A stretch of DNA of 64,000 nucleotides from Paenibacillus_E sp042676385 (GCF_042676385.1 NZ_JBHTHA010000001.1:186001-250000); one strand, 5' to 3'; counted from the stretch's first letter, positions 1 through 8,224 are shown. Notes: generated by a model from the sequence alone, not told the origin. Program-made: numbers and translations.

Positions 1-762
1 CGCCTTCACATTGACGGTTCCGTAGTCGGTTCGCACACCATCTTTCAAATTATCTCCATGCGTGAACGTCAAATCTTCAAACCGACTGCGGGACAACGCA
101 GTGCCCGGGGCGATATGCGTATTCAATCCGGGCTTCGCCATAAATAGGTAATTATCGCCTGAATCCGGGTACACATGTCCCGATTCGCGTTGTATTAAAT
201 CTCCCAATACGTCATTCGGCACACGGCCACAAATAGCGCCTTTCCAGATGCCTCTTTCCATAACGGGAACGATATAAAGCAGCGTCATCGCATCGTGAAA
301 AAGGGAAGTACTCGGTCCAATTTGCAAAGTGAGCGGGTCCGAAAATGGTCCGAATAAACATTTCTTTCCTTTGCGGGCTTCCTGCAGACCTTGATAGAGG
401 ATACTTTGACCCGAATAGGAAATCCCTACGTGCGTGACATGCGTCGAGCATACAACAATGTCTTTTTCATTCAGCACGAAAATCTCTGAAAAGTCCGGAC
501 CGCGCCTTCGAGCAGCAGCGAGCAGACGCTGGGCTGCCTCATCATCTTGACGCAGCAGCCCCTGTTGATCCTGTAATTCCATAACTTGCTCGTGCAAACG
601 GTCCAGATATGACCAATAAGCCTCAACCCAACTTTGTAAAATGTGCATTCGTGTTTGAGCAATCCCTTCAAAAATATGCTCCACATCTTCCTTGCGGTGC
701 CGATTCAACCAATAGGACCACCACAGAGGAAAACCTTTTCGTAACCCAAGCCAATCGAACAT
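1..762 (-). CDS. Chemosensor-like protein, N-terminal part (runs off the window)
   Basis: The leftward frame is open from an ATG at 762 to the window edge (254 codons, no stop), so the C-terminus is missing. A purine-rich site (AGGGGG) lies just upstream of the ATG. The first ~80 residues are Trp-rich and then helical (a short HR-rich stretch, LDRLHEQVMELQD, QRLLAAARRR). Residues ~95-250 look like a Cache/PAS-type sensor, with LFGPFSDPLTLQIGPSTS, GAICGRVPNDVLGDLIQRE and ALSRSRFED. This pattern resembles the sensory half of Bacillales methyl-accepting chemotaxis-type proteins. No signal peptide or clear membrane span is visible in the part present, so a cytoplasmic sensor is possible. The output domain is outside the window, so chemotaxis is an inference from sensor similarity. 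Confidence 0.5.
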   Translation of the reverse strand, partial: MFDWLGLRKGFPLWWSYWLNRHRKEDVEHIFEGIAQTRMHILQSWVEAYWSYLDRLHEQVMELQDQQGLLRQDDEAAQRLLAAARRRGPDFSEIFVLNEKDIVVCSTHVTHVGISYSGQSILYQGLQEARKGKKCLFGPFSDPLTLQIGPSTSLFHDAMTLLYIVPVMERGIWKGAICGRVPNDVLGDLIQRESGHVYPDSGDNYLFMAKPGLNTHIAPGTALSRSRFEDLTFTHGDNLKDGVRTDYGTVNVKA

Positions 763-928
763 ACCCCAACCCCCTTTTTAATCACATCAAACGTTATTTT
801 ATATAACATGGTCTTATTCGACATTTTAAAGTGCTTTTCGAAGCAAAGCAAGGAAGATTCACAAAAAATATATTTGTAACATTCAACAATTTGTTCATTT
901 CTTGCGGTTAATATTTAGGTGAGATATA

Positions 929-957
929 TTGACATAATTTTCTGAAATCTCTACAAT
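929..957 (+). promoter_or_regulatory. Sigma-A promoter of the ATP-grasp/alpha-E/transglutaminase operon
   Basis: TTGACA at 929-934, a 17-base spacer and TACAAT at 952-957 form a near-consensus housekeeping promoter. Transcription would begin near 964, leaving a ~130-base leader before the ATG at 1095. It points into the three-gene operon, and no other gene starts between. Confidence 0.75.
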
Positions 958-1012
958 GAAAGAAATACCAAGAACTTCTTGTTATATTTATTAACATCAA
1001 ATGAACTCAGAT

Positions 1013-1094
1013 CGGAAAGGAGGCCTGGTTTCTGCTTCGGGCCCACGATCAACCGCCGCTTCCGAATGCAAACTGATGAAACCAGGGAGCCGCG
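1013..1094 (+). promoter_or_regulatory. Leader hairpin that can cover the ribosome site of the ATP-grasp gene
   Basis: CCTGGTTTC (1024-1032) is perfectly complementary to GAAACCAGG (1078-1086), and the right arm runs into the GGGAG ribosome site at 1085-1089 used by the ATG at 1095. A second, stronger Shine-Dalgarno match (AAAGGAGG, ~1016-1023) sits immediately before the left arm but has no ATG, GTG or TTG at a usable distance. The arrangement could restrict translation of the first gene. No known riboswitch class is recognised. Confidence 0.4.
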
Positions 1095-2549
1095 ATGTCC
1101 AAACCTGTTAAACTGGTCTCCACCCCTTATGAACCCGGCCCTTTTTTTGACGAGATGTTCATGAGCCCCTACGCAGTCAGAACGCATTACCAGAATGCGT
1201 ACCGCCAGTTTATGGCGATGAAAGCAGGGAACTTAAGCAAACGCCAGTCCGCCACCATGAAACGGATGATGGAAGAAGGCATTACATTCACCTTGTACAG
1301 CCCCGATCAAGCAGAAGCTTTAGAACGAACCATCCCTTTCGACCCCATCCCCCGCATCATCCCGCAGGAAGAATGGCTGAAGCTCGAACGCGGACTTCAG
1401 CAGCGTGTCAAGGCGCTTAATTTATTTATCAAAGATATTTATCACAATCAGGACATTTTGAAAGAGGGCATTATCCCTCGAAAAATGGTGCTGTCGAACC
1501 GATATTTCCGACCCGAGATGATGCGATTATCTGTACCCAATGATGTCTATGTCACAGTATCAGGCATCGATTTAATCCGCGATGAGCAGGGTGAGTATTT
1601 CGTACTGGAAGATAATCTTCGCTCGCCCTCAGGCTTTTCCTACTTGTACAAAAGCCGTTCCATCATGACGCATTTATTCCCTGAACTCGTCTTCAGTCAC
1701 ACCATCCAAGATATTGAGCAAAGTTTAAACCTATTTTTGTCCGCATTACGCAGGTTGAGCCCATCCGGCAAACCCGACCCTGTCATCGGTTTATTGACGC
1801 CAGGCTGTTTCAATTCCGCCTACTTCGAACATACGTTCCTTGCACAGCAAATGGGCATAGAACTGGTGGAAGGACATGATCTTGTTGTAATCGACCATAA
1901 GGTCTACATTCGCGGCATCAACGGCCTCCGCCAGATTGACGTCATCTATCGGAGAATCGACGATGATTTCCTCGACCCGCTGGCTTTTAATCCAACCTCG
2001 ATGTTAGGCGTAGCCGGCATTATGAACGCCTACCGTGCCGGGAATGTTAATATCGTCAATGCGCCTGGAACAGGTGTAGCCGACGATAAAGCCATTTATG
2101 CTTATGTGCCTGAGATGATTCGCTACTATTGCAACGAAGAACCTATTTTGAACAACGTCCCTACCTATGTGCTTTCCAGGCCTGAAGAGAGGGAGTACGT
2201 CCTTGGACGGCTCCATGAAATGGTCGTCAAAGAAACCTCGCTTTCCGGAGGTTACGGCATGCTGATCGGCCCTTCCGCGTCCGAGCATGAAATCGCAGAT
2301 TTCGCTCAGAAAATCATTGCCGAACCGGATCGCTATATCGCTCAGCCTACCATACAGCTCTCACGGGCTCCCGTCATGCTGGACGGACAAATGGCGCCTC
2401 GCCATATCGACCTTCGTGCTTTTGTCATCAAAGGCGAGAGCACACAAGTGATCCCCGGCGGGCTAACACGCGTTGCGCTCAAAGAAGGGTCGCTGGTCGT
2501 GAACTCCTCGCAAGGCGGAGGCTGCAAAGATACTTGGGTTATTAGCTAA
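1095..2549 (+). CDS. Circularly permuted ATP-grasp protein
   Basis: This 484-residue protein matches the circularly permuted type 2 ATP-grasp family (formerly DUF404/DUF407). Visible family stretches are the N-terminal FDEMF segment, DVYVTVSGIDLIRDEQGEYFVLEDNLRSPSG in pieces around residues 145-180, IDVIYRRIDDDFLDP near 285 and the C-terminal LSRAPVM and HIDLRAFV near 430-450. ATP-grasp enzymes join a carboxylate to an amine or thiol through an acyl-phosphate. The substrate of this family is not known. The ATG at 1095 follows GGGAG by five bases. It heads an operon with an alpha-E protein and a transglutaminase-like protein, an association conserved across many bacteria and suggestive of peptide-bond making and breaking on a common target. 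Length and motifs look complete. Confidence 0.88.
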   Translation: MSKPVKLVSTPYEPGPFFDEMFMSPYAVRTHYQNAYRQFMAMKAGNLSKRQSATMKRMMEEGITFTLYSPDQAEALERTIPFDPIPRIIPQEEWLKLERGLQQRVKALNLFIKDIYHNQDILKEGIIPRKMVLSNRYFRPEMMRLSVPNDVYVTVSGIDLIRDEQGEYFVLEDNLRSPSGFSYLYKSRSIMTHLFPELVFSHTIQDIEQSLNLFLSALRRLSPSGKPDPVIGLLTPGCFNSAYFEHTFLAQQMGIELVEGHDLVVIDHKVYIRGINGLRQIDVIYRRIDDDFLDPLAFNPTSMLGVAGIMNAYRAGNVNIVNAPGTGVADDKAIYAYVPEMIRYYCNEEPILNNVPTYVLSRPEEREYVLGRLHEMVVKETSLSGGYGMLIGPSASEHEIADFAQKIIAEPDRYIAQPTIQLSRAPVMLDGQMAPRHIDLRAFVIKGESTQVIPGGLTRVALKEGSLVVNSSQGGGCKDTWVIS

Positions 2550-2591
2550 GAAGAATAGAAACGTAGATGGAGATGGAGGAGGCCACGGAAT

Positions 2592-3551
2592 ATGGTCATG
2601 ATGGGGCGTACGGCTGAAGCTTTATTCTGGATCGGACGGTATGCGGAACGCACGGAAAACCACGCGCGATTGATCGATGTGTATTACCACATCCGCGAAG
2701 AAAAGGAGATCGGTGGCGGACAGTCCTGGAGCCGGCTAATCGATACGATCGGTGATCGCACCGTGTTCACAGAGCAATATGGCAGTTTCACCGAGCAGAA
2801 CGTTCTGCAGTACATTACACTCGACAAAAATAATGCCAATTCACTGCTAGCCTGCACGAATCATGTTAGAGCCAATCTCCGCAATATCCGGGAGAAAATG
2901 CCAGGAGAACTGTGGGATATTCTCAACAGCTTGTATTTGTGGCTCAAAGAAAAAGAAGTCCGCGATATTACAGCGGACTCGCCTCATCTTTTCTATCGGT
3001 ATATACGTGACTCCTTGTCCATGTTTCAAGGCTCAGCCACCTCTGTAATGCCCAGGGAAAACGAATGGTACTTCATCGAAGCCGGCCGATACCTGGAGCG
3101 TGCCGAAAATCTGTTGCGCTTGCTCCAATCGCTTTGCAACGATTACGCCCGAGAGGAGCTCTGCTCGTATCCGCTCATGCTCGCTGTGCTCAAGTCAGTG
3201 AGCGGTTATGAAACTTACCGCCGTCAGTATGCGGATACGGTAAGCCTAGGCCATATCGTCCGATTCCTCATGCTAAGCGAATCGTTCCCACGTTCGGTCA
3301 GTTACTCATTTAGCACGCTCGAAAGCTCACTCTGTTCGATCGAGGAGGACGAACCGGATTTGAACGCCGCCTTGCAGAAGCTTGCCAAGCTTGCAGGTAA
3401 AGTAAAAGCAACTCTCGCCTGTATGGATGAGGACGATATTTTATCCGGCAAGCTCGAATTGACCTTGCATGCGCTACTAGAATCTTGCAGCCAGTTGGGC
3501 GTGCGGATGTCCAAAATCTTTTTTCCCTCGCGGGAGGAGGTTAGCGCATGA
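2592..3551 (+). CDS. Alpha-E domain protein (DUF403)
   Basis: This 319-residue, mostly helical protein has the alpha-E hallmark near its start (GRTAEALFWIGRYAERTENHARLIDV) and a second copy near residue 160 (FIEAGRYLERAENLLRLL). The family is nearly always beside circularly permuted ATP-grasp and transglutaminase-like genes and has no established activity. An accessory or helical-bundle partner role is only inferred. The start lies behind GGAGGAGG, 42 bases after the preceding stop. The gene overlaps the next one by four bases (ATGA), so the two are probably translationally coupled. No signal peptide or membrane segment is visible, so a cytoplasmic location is likely. Confidence 0.88.
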   Translation: MVMMGRTAEALFWIGRYAERTENHARLIDVYYHIREEKEIGGGQSWSRLIDTIGDRTVFTEQYGSFTEQNVLQYITLDKNNANSLLACTNHVRANLRNIREKMPGELWDILNSLYLWLKEKEVRDITADSPHLFYRYIRDSLSMFQGSATSVMPRENEWYFIEAGRYLERAENLLRLLQSLCNDYAREELCSYPLMLAVLKSVSGYETYRRQYADTVSLGHIVRFLMLSESFPRSVSYSFSTLESSLCSIEEDEPDLNAALQKLAKLAGKVKATLACMDEDDILSGKLELTLHALLESCSQLGVRMSKIFFPSREEVSA

Positions 3552-4408
3552 AGCTCGAGATCACACATATCACACGCTACGCCTACGCGGAATCGGTGCA
3601 GGACAGTGTCAATGAAATACGATTGACGCCCTCCACCAACAACCGTCAATCCTGCTATCATCATACAATCGTGACCGAGCCCGTTTCCTCGCTGTTTACG
3701 TATGAGGATTTTTTTCACAATCGCGTTCACGCGTTTACGGTCAACAAAACGCATCGTGAACTTACGATTAAAATGGTTTCCACCGTCGTAACTCACGACA
3801 ACGATAACATCCCTTCCTCCGAATCTCCTCCATATGCGGAGAAGTCTGTAAGGCTCAGCGATGCCTTCCAGAATCAATACGCCGAGTACCTCCTGCCTAC
3901 CGGCTATACGGAGCTAACCCCCGAGCTCAAGGCGTACTCGGATGCGATTCCCGATGATGATCTGAGCCTATATGAGCTATTAAGTCATATCTGCAAGACT
4001 ATCCATCGGGACTTCACCTACGACCCTATGGCCACCTCCGTTCAAACCACGGTTGGTGAAATGCTCCAGATTAAGCGTGGTGTCTGCCAGGACTACTCCC
4101 ACTTCATGATCGCGGTCTGTCGCGACAAAGGCATCCCCGCCCGATATGTAAGCGGCTATCACTTCGTAGGCGATTTGCAAGGCGGAAGCGCCGATTTCAC
4201 CCAGGCGTCACACGCTTGGGTAGAGTGTCTCATCCCCGGGACCGGTTGGTTCGGATATGATCCGACGAACAATTGCGAAGTCAACTGGCGTTACGTCAAG
4301 TTGGGACACGGCCGGGATTATAACGATATCGTGCCCGTCAAGGGCGTTTATCGGGGGACCGGCCAGCAGGAGCTTGAGGTGATCGTTGACGTTCGTTTGA
4401 TCGACTAG
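3548..4408 (+). CDS. Transglutaminase-like cysteine protease family protein
   Basis: This 286-residue protein has the two-part layout of bacterial transglutaminase-like proteins. An N-terminal beta domain (residues 1-80, beginning KLEITHITRYAYAESVQDSV) is followed by a papain-fold core. The candidate triad is visible: Cys in RGVCQDYSH (~181), His in QASHAWVE (~220) and Asp in GYDPTNN (~237). Family members usually cleave rather than form amide bonds. The start overlaps the alpha-E stop by four bases and has a GGGAGGAGG ribosome site. No signal peptide is seen. With its two partners it may make and remove a peptide-like modification. The substrate is unknown. Confidence 0.88.
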   Translation: MKLEITHITRYAYAESVQDSVNEIRLTPSTNNRQSCYHHTIVTEPVSSLFTYEDFFHNRVHAFTVNKTHRELTIKMVSTVVTHDNDNIPSSESPPYAEKSVRLSDAFQNQYAEYLLPTGYTELTPELKAYSDAIPDDDLSLYELLSHICKTIHRDFTYDPMATSVQTTVGEMLQIKRGVCQDYSHFMIAVCRDKGIPARYVSGYHFVGDLQGGSADFTQASHAWVECLIPGTGWFGYDPTNNCEVNWRYVKLGHGRDYNDIVPVKGVYRGTGQQELEVIVDVRLID

Positions 4409-4418
4409 ACAATACGAA

Positions 4419-4465
4419 GAAAGCCAGGCCCGCTTTTACCATAAGCAGACTGGCTTTCCTTTTTT
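4419..4465 (+). terminator. Rho-independent terminator after the ATP-grasp operon
   Basis: GAAAGCCAG (4419-4427) pairs perfectly with CTGGCTTTC (4450-4458) and is followed by a T run. It ends the rightward operon and lies directly against the stop of the converging DUF817 gene. Confidence 0.85.
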
Positions 4466-5257
4466 TCACCCTTTTACACTGAAATCCGTATGCTGTGCCT
4501 GAGCTTCCTTTACACGTTTGAGCTGCCCGACAATCATAAAGCTAACAATCACTAGCAATGACCAGGAACTGATTTTACCGAAGGAGACCAGGCTCCATCC
4601 CGCTTCCTGATTCGGATATTGCCATGCGCCAAGCAGCGTCGCGATATTTTCGGCAATCCAGATGAAGAAACCGATCAACCCGAAAGAGACTACCAGCGGC
4701 ATACGGTACCGCTCCGTTCCAACTTTAAAGGAGACCCAAGTACGGAAGTACAAAATAAAGAGCAGAACAGTTAACACCCATCTAAAATCATAGATATAGT
4801 GATGCGTCATAAAGTTCAGGTAGATTGCGATCCCAAGGGGAATGGTCCATATCGATCGCGGCCAGCCATCCAGATGGATCTGCAGCCGTCGCCACGCCTG
4901 GCATAAGTAACTCGCTACACTTGCATACATAAATCCGCTGTATAACGGCACGCCTCCAATTTTGGTCCAAGCCTCCTGCGGATATTGCCACGACCCCATA
5001 TGCACCTTGAACAACTCTAGGCCCAAACCAATGAGATGGAACATGCAGATCACTTTCAACTCATCCCATGTCTCCAGTTTGGTCCATAGCATCAATGCCT
5101 GAATGACGATGCAAATCAGTAAGATCAGGTCATACCTAGGTATGTAGGGCACATGAACAAATTTAAGTACGGCTAATGTGAGAAAAATGAGGGCTGGAAA
5201 CAAGCACGAAAGCGCCTCTAAATAAGCAAAAAGAAACCATTGACGAATCGCATACAT
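4466..5257 (-). CDS. DUF817 family integral membrane protein
   Basis: This 263-residue protein is very hydrophobic, with about eight predicted membrane spans. It shows the DUF817 features LGLELFKVHMGSWQYP and GVPLYSGFMYASVASY near residues 78-120 and AENIATLLGAWQYP near 205. The family includes Bacillus YoaT-like proteins and has no assigned biochemical role. The two WQYP motifs in similar surroundings suggest an internal duplication. It converges on the preceding operon and has no partner gene on its strand. The ATG at 5257 is preceded by GGGGAGG. Confidence 0.85.
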   Translation of the reverse strand: MYAIRQWFLFAYLEALSCLFPALIFLTLAVLKFVHVPYIPRYDLILLICIVIQALMLWTKLETWDELKVICMFHLIGLGLELFKVHMGSWQYPQEAWTKIGGVPLYSGFMYASVASYLCQAWRRLQIHLDGWPRSIWTIPLGIAIYLNFMTHHYIYDFRWVLTVLLFILYFRTWVSFKVGTERYRMPLVVSFGLIGFFIWIAENIATLLGAWQYPNQEAGWSLVSFGKISSWSLLVIVSFMIVGQLKRVKEAQAQHTDFSVKG

Positions 5258-5421
5258 AAATGAACCTCCCCTATGACCCTGTGCGGATTCCCTTGTCTAT
5301 TATAGCTTCTTTTTATCGAGGATGTTCAAAGTAAATAAAAGGAATTGGAGTTCATATGTGGAATATAAGTAATGAATCCATTTATGTTCGACGATATGAA
5401 ACGAATAAGGAGGTTGAACGG

Positions 5422-5658
5422 ATGAAATCGACGGGAATCGTAAGAAAAGTAGACGAATTAGGTCGAATCGTACTCCCTATTGAACTGCGGCGCACACTGC
5501 GAATTGAAATCGGGGACGCGATTGAGGTTTATGTGGATCCGGAGCGCATTACGCTAAAAAAGTACAATCCGGCCTGCGTATTTTGCGGTAATTTTGACAA
5601 TATGACCTATTTCAAAGGAAAGCTTGTCTGTCATACTTGCATCGAAGAGATTGTCTGA
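5422..5658 (+). CDS. AbrB/SpoVT-type transition-state regulator with a CxxC pair
   Basis: The 78-residue product begins MKSTGIVRKVDELGRIVLPIELRRTL in short pieces, the classic swapped-hairpin DNA-binding domain of AbrB, Abh and SpoVT. The second half carries CVFCG and CHTC, two CxxC motifs that could form a zinc knuckle in place of the usual oligomerisation tail. AbrB-like proteins are dimeric or tetrameric regulators of growth-phase genes. The ATG at 5422 is chosen because AAGGAGG lies ten bases upstream. A longer in-frame start at 5356 would put this ribosome site inside the coding sequence. A monocistronic unit ended by the hairpin at 5684-5728. Confidence 0.9.
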   Translation: MKSTGIVRKVDELGRIVLPIELRRTLRIEIGDAIEVYVDPERITLKKYNPACVFCGNFDNMTYFKGKLVCHTCIEEIV

Positions 5659-5683
5659 TCGCACGCGATTCGGATTTAAAATG

Positions 5684-5728
5684 AAGGAGCCTGGTGACCT
5701 CGCTTAAAGCGAATACCAAGCTCCTTTT
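5684..5728 (+). terminator. Bidirectional terminator between the AbrB-type gene and the small membrane protein
   Basis: AAGGAGC (5684-5690) pairs with GCTCCTT (5720-5726), extended by TGGT/ACCA across one mismatch. T residues follow on the plus strand and A residues precede it. It can serve the rightward regulator and the converging leftward gene, whose stop abuts it. Confidence 0.7.
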
Positions 5729-5994
5729 CACAAATAAGAAAGACCAATCGAGATCAAAATGCCAGCCACCGCAATCCAAAATAAGTAAGAGCGATATACC
5801 CGTTGCAAGCTCTTGTCCTGACGTTCCATGACAGCTCTCTTTCTCGAGCTGTTTCCTTGCGTTTCCCCATCCGCTTCATCAGAAATCTGCGTACGCCAAT
5901 TTATAAATTGAAAACCAATTCCGCTTATGACCACGGATATCATGAGTAAAATTAAAGACCCCATAAATAGCTTGTCCGATATGGATTGCAGCAT
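5728..5994 (-). CDS. Small two-span membrane protein of unknown function
   Basis: An 88-residue protein starting at the ATG at 5994, preceded by AGAGAGGT at a proper distance. A longer frame to 6066 would contain a TATAAT box within its coding region, so the shorter start is preferred. Two hydrophobic stretches (residues ~10-30 and ~65-87) flank a charged, hydrophilic middle (TQISDEADGETQGNSSRKRA). I do not recognise a family. It stands alone on its strand between two terminators. Confidence 0.55.
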   Translation of the reverse strand: MLQSISDKLFMGSLILLMISVVISGIGFQFINWRTQISDEADGETQGNSSRKRAVMERQDKSLQRVYRSYLFWIAVAGILISIGLSYL

Positions 5995-6066
5995 GCCGTT
6001 TCTTACCTCTCTGTTCATCATTATCATAGTCGCTTTTATTATACTGCAAACGGCGCTTAAAAACAC

Positions 6067-6104
6067 AAAAGCCTTAACCGAGTGAGAGTCGGTTAAGGCT
6101 TTTT
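6067..6104 (-). terminator. Strong terminator of the thiol redox operon
   Basis: AAAAGCCTTAACCGA (6067-6081) and its exact complement (6089-6103) form an uninterrupted stem around a seven-base loop, with T-rich flanks in both directions. It lies just downstream of the peroxiredoxin stop at 6118. Confidence 0.85.
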
Positions 6105-6117
6105 ACATCGATCCGGC

Positions 6118-6684
6118 TTACAGTGTTTTGTCACCGGGTTTCCAATTCGCCGGGCACAATCCGCCGGCCTGCAGCGCTTGAAGAACGCGAAGCGTTTCAT
6201 CGACGGAGCGTCCAACGTTCATATCCGTGACGACTTGATAACGCAAGACGCCGTCAGGATCGATAATAAACAATCCACGGTGCGCTGCTCCGGATTCTTC
6301 ATCCAACACGCCATAGGCGTGGGCTGTTTCTTTAGAAAAGTCGCTCACCAACGGGAACTTGACGGGACCGATCCCATTTTGCTCGCGCGGCGTTTGCGTC
6401 CAAGCTCTATGCGTGTAGACACTGTCCACCGATGCGCCCACAATCTCTGTATCCAGTTCCAAGAACTGCTCATAGTTATCGCTGAATGCCGTTATTTCAG
6501 TCGGACATACAAAGGTAAAATCAAAAGGCCAGAAGAAAAATACAAGCCACTTGCCTCTGTAATCCTCCAGTGAAATTTTCTCCTCCAAAGTTTCCATATT
6601 TTTCGTTGAAAGCAGTGAAAAAGAAGGGGCGGGTTGTCCAATTTTGGCAAACGGATAGGATGTTTGTAAAGTTGCTTGTGTCAT
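6118..6684 (-). CDS. Two-cysteine peroxiredoxin (AhpC/Prx family)
   Basis: This 188-residue protein is a thiol peroxidase that reduces hydrogen peroxide and organic peroxides. The peroxidatic Cys lies in FVCPTEI (~residue 57) inside the typical thioredoxin fold (FWPFDFTFVCPTEI, GASVDSVYTHRAW). A resolving Cys lies near the C-terminus in GGLCPANW (~175). The start at 6684 is chosen because AGAGGAG lies upstream, and nine codons of a longer frame precede it. It is the last gene of a leftward operon with thioredoxin reductase-like and glutaredoxin-like genes, which would supply electrons to it. The PerR-like boxes upstream of the operon suggest induction by peroxide. Confidence 0.93.
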   Translation of the reverse strand: MTQATLQTSYPFAKIGQPAPSFSLLSTKNMETLEEKISLEDYRGKWLVFFFWPFDFTFVCPTEITAFSDNYEQFLELDTEIVGASVDSVYTHRAWTQTPREQNGIGPVKFPLVSDFSKETAHAYGVLDEESGAAHRGLFIIDPDGVLRYQVVTDMNVGRSVDETLRVLQALQAGGLCPANWKPGDKTL

Positions 6685-6731
6685 CGTATGTTTCTCCTCT
6701 CTTTTATCCAATCTATTTCTGTATGCTGATA

Positions 6732-6971
6732 TTAGCTGGCGATTTCGGCTAACGCTTTTTTCAATTTGGTTACGTTGAGTCCTAAAATTTTGTGCTCGCC
6801 GATAACGGTCACCGGCAAAGACATGAGCCCCATATCGTGTAGCTCTTGACCGAACTGATCGTTTAGGTCAATATTTCTTTCTTCGTAAGCGACATTTTGC
6901 TCGGTTAAATATTTTTTCAATTGTTGGCAATAAGGACAGTTTGTGCTGGAATATACGATTACATTAGACAT
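6732..6971 (-). CDS. Glutaredoxin-like (NrdH/YruB-type) redox protein
   Basis: A 79-residue thioredoxin-fold protein with the redox motif CPYC near residue 12 (YSSTNCPYCQQLKKYL) and the cis-proline segment SLPVTVIGEHKILG at ~55. Such proteins shuttle electrons between a reductase and a thiol peroxidase or other target. The ATG at 6971 is used because the alternative at 6980 overlaps the ribosome site itself (GGAGATG). It lies 21 bases downstream of the reductase stop and 47 bases before the peroxiredoxin start, in one operon, and is the likely middle link from reductase to peroxiredoxin. Confidence 0.9.
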   Translation of the reverse strand: MSNVIVYSSTNCPYCQQLKKYLTEQNVAYEERNIDLNDQFGQELHDMGLMSLPVTVIGEHKILGLNVTKLKKALAEIAS

Positions 6972-6992
6972 TGAAATCATCTCCTATATGAA

Positions 6993-7916
6993 TTATTTGT
7001 ACTGCGGGATCAATTGCGCCCGCTTATTTATAAATTTGTCAACCGCCATCGCGGCAATCGCGCCGTCAGCTGCAGCTACGACAGCTTGCTTGACCGGCGT
7101 TCGTCTGACTTCGCCTGCGCCAAACACCCCCGGAACTGCAGATTGCATGGAGCTGTCGAGAATCATAAACCCTTCCTCGTCAAGCGGGACCTGATCCTGA
7201 AGGAAATCCGTTCCGGGCTTGCTGCCGGATAAGAAAATAAACACGCCGTCGACCGGCAAAACATCTTCACTGCCCGAAGCCGTGCGGATTTTCAGCCCCT
7301 GTACATGCTGTTCGCCAACCACTTCAAGCGCTTTTGTTTTATAAAGAAGCTCGGTATTCGGCAGCTCCGGCACATGGTGAACACCCTGCAACTCCGGCCG
7401 CGGTACAACGAAGTAAATTTTCTCCGTAAACTTGGTGAGCGCTTGGGCTTCCTCCAACGCCTCCTCCGAGTCGCCAATGACCGCCACCGTTTTCCCTTCG
7501 AAAAAGGCACCATCACACGTTGCACAAGTACTCACTCCGCGCCCCAACAGATTCTCTTCACCCGGAAGCATTCGGTTGCGACCTTTAGAGCCTGTGGCGA
7601 TAATGATGGTCTTACCTTCGTAAATTCCATCAGCCGTAAACACATACTTCGTATCGCCTTCCACATCAACCGCGGTGATCGTCGTTTGAACGAACTCGGC
7701 GCCAAATCCCTTCGCCTGTTCGCGCATTGTATCCAGCAGTTGTTTGCCGGAAAGCTCGCCGATGACGCCAGGATAGTTTGCAATTTTGTGCGTAATCGCC
7801 AGCGCGCCCGTATTAGGAGCCTTATCAATGACCAATGTCTTTAAATTTCCTCTTGCCGTATAGATCGCAGCCGAAGCCCCTGCAGGCCCCGCGCCAACAA
7901 TTATGACATCATACAT
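6993..7916 (-). CDS. Thioredoxin reductase-like FAD/NAD(P) oxidoreductase
   Basis: This 307-residue protein has the low-molecular-weight thioredoxin reductase layout: an N-terminal FAD-binding GAGPAGASAA motif (~residues 9-18), the redox-active CATC in STCATCDGAFF (~129-139) and a second nucleotide-binding segment (VAVIGDSEEA). The NAD(P) motif is GDSEEA rather than the usual GGGxSA, and the C-terminal FAD motif is GVFGAGEVRR rather than GVFAAGDVR, so partner or cofactor preference may differ. The ATG at 7916 follows AAAGGAGTG. First gene of the redox operon. Together the three genes make a peroxide-detoxifying electron chain in the cytoplasm. Confidence 0.9.
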   Translation of the reverse strand: MYDVIIVGAGPAGASAAIYTARGNLKTLVIDKAPNTGALAITHKIANYPGVIGELSGKQLLDTMREQAKGFGAEFVQTTITAVDVEGDTKYVFTADGIYEGKTIIIATGSKGRNRMLPGEENLLGRGVSTCATCDGAFFEGKTVAVIGDSEEALEEAQALTKFTEKIYFVVPRPELQGVHHVPELPNTELLYKTKALEVVGEQHVQGLKIRTASGSEDVLPVDGVFIFLSGSKPGTDFLQDQVPLDEEGFMILDSSMQSAVPGVFGAGEVRRTPVKQAVVAAADGAIAAMAVDKFINKRAQLIPQYK

Positions 7917-7991
7917 GTGATAGCCACTCCTTTTGATCAGGATCATTCTCAGGACCCAAGTCTAGCATGTCCATTGATAATTTATATCAGA

Positions 7992-8049
7992 TAATAATTA
8001 TTATAAATAAAAATATTTTAAAGTCAATCTCTTTTTAGAATTATTATAA
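7992..8049 (-). promoter_or_regulatory. Promoter of the thiol redox operon with two PerR-like boxes
   Basis: On the minus strand TTGACT (8027-8022), 16 bases and TATAAT (8005-8000) form a sigma-A promoter. Box 1 (7992-8006, TAATAATTATTATAA) matches the PerR consensus TTATAATNATTATAA at 13 of 14 fixed positions and covers the -10. Box 2 (8035-8049, TTAGAATTATTATAA) also matches 13 of 14 and sits just upstream of the -35. Box 1 also resembles a Fur box at 12 of 14 fixed positions. PerR is favoured because of the peroxidase operon it controls. Confidence 0.72.
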
Positions 8050-8224
8050 ATAGTCCTCCTATCCATATGAGTCCGGAGATCTTGAATCAGGCTGCGGAAA
8101 AAATGGCTGCCTGACATTAGCCCCTGTTCCGATAATCGTATACGCTAGCAACGGTATTCTATGGTCCTTGTACATTAATGATCTAATTTCCTCATCGTTG
8201 AGGCACCCTCTATAGTCCAATAAA

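Noticed and set aside
3302..3877. Leftward 191-codon frame across the alpha-E and transglutaminase genes
   Set aside because: It spans the junction of two clear rightward genes, so it is a shadow.
5356..5421. Longer N-terminus for the AbrB-type protein
   Set aside because: The AAGGAGG site before the ATG at 5422 and the usual family start MKSTG make the short form far more likely.
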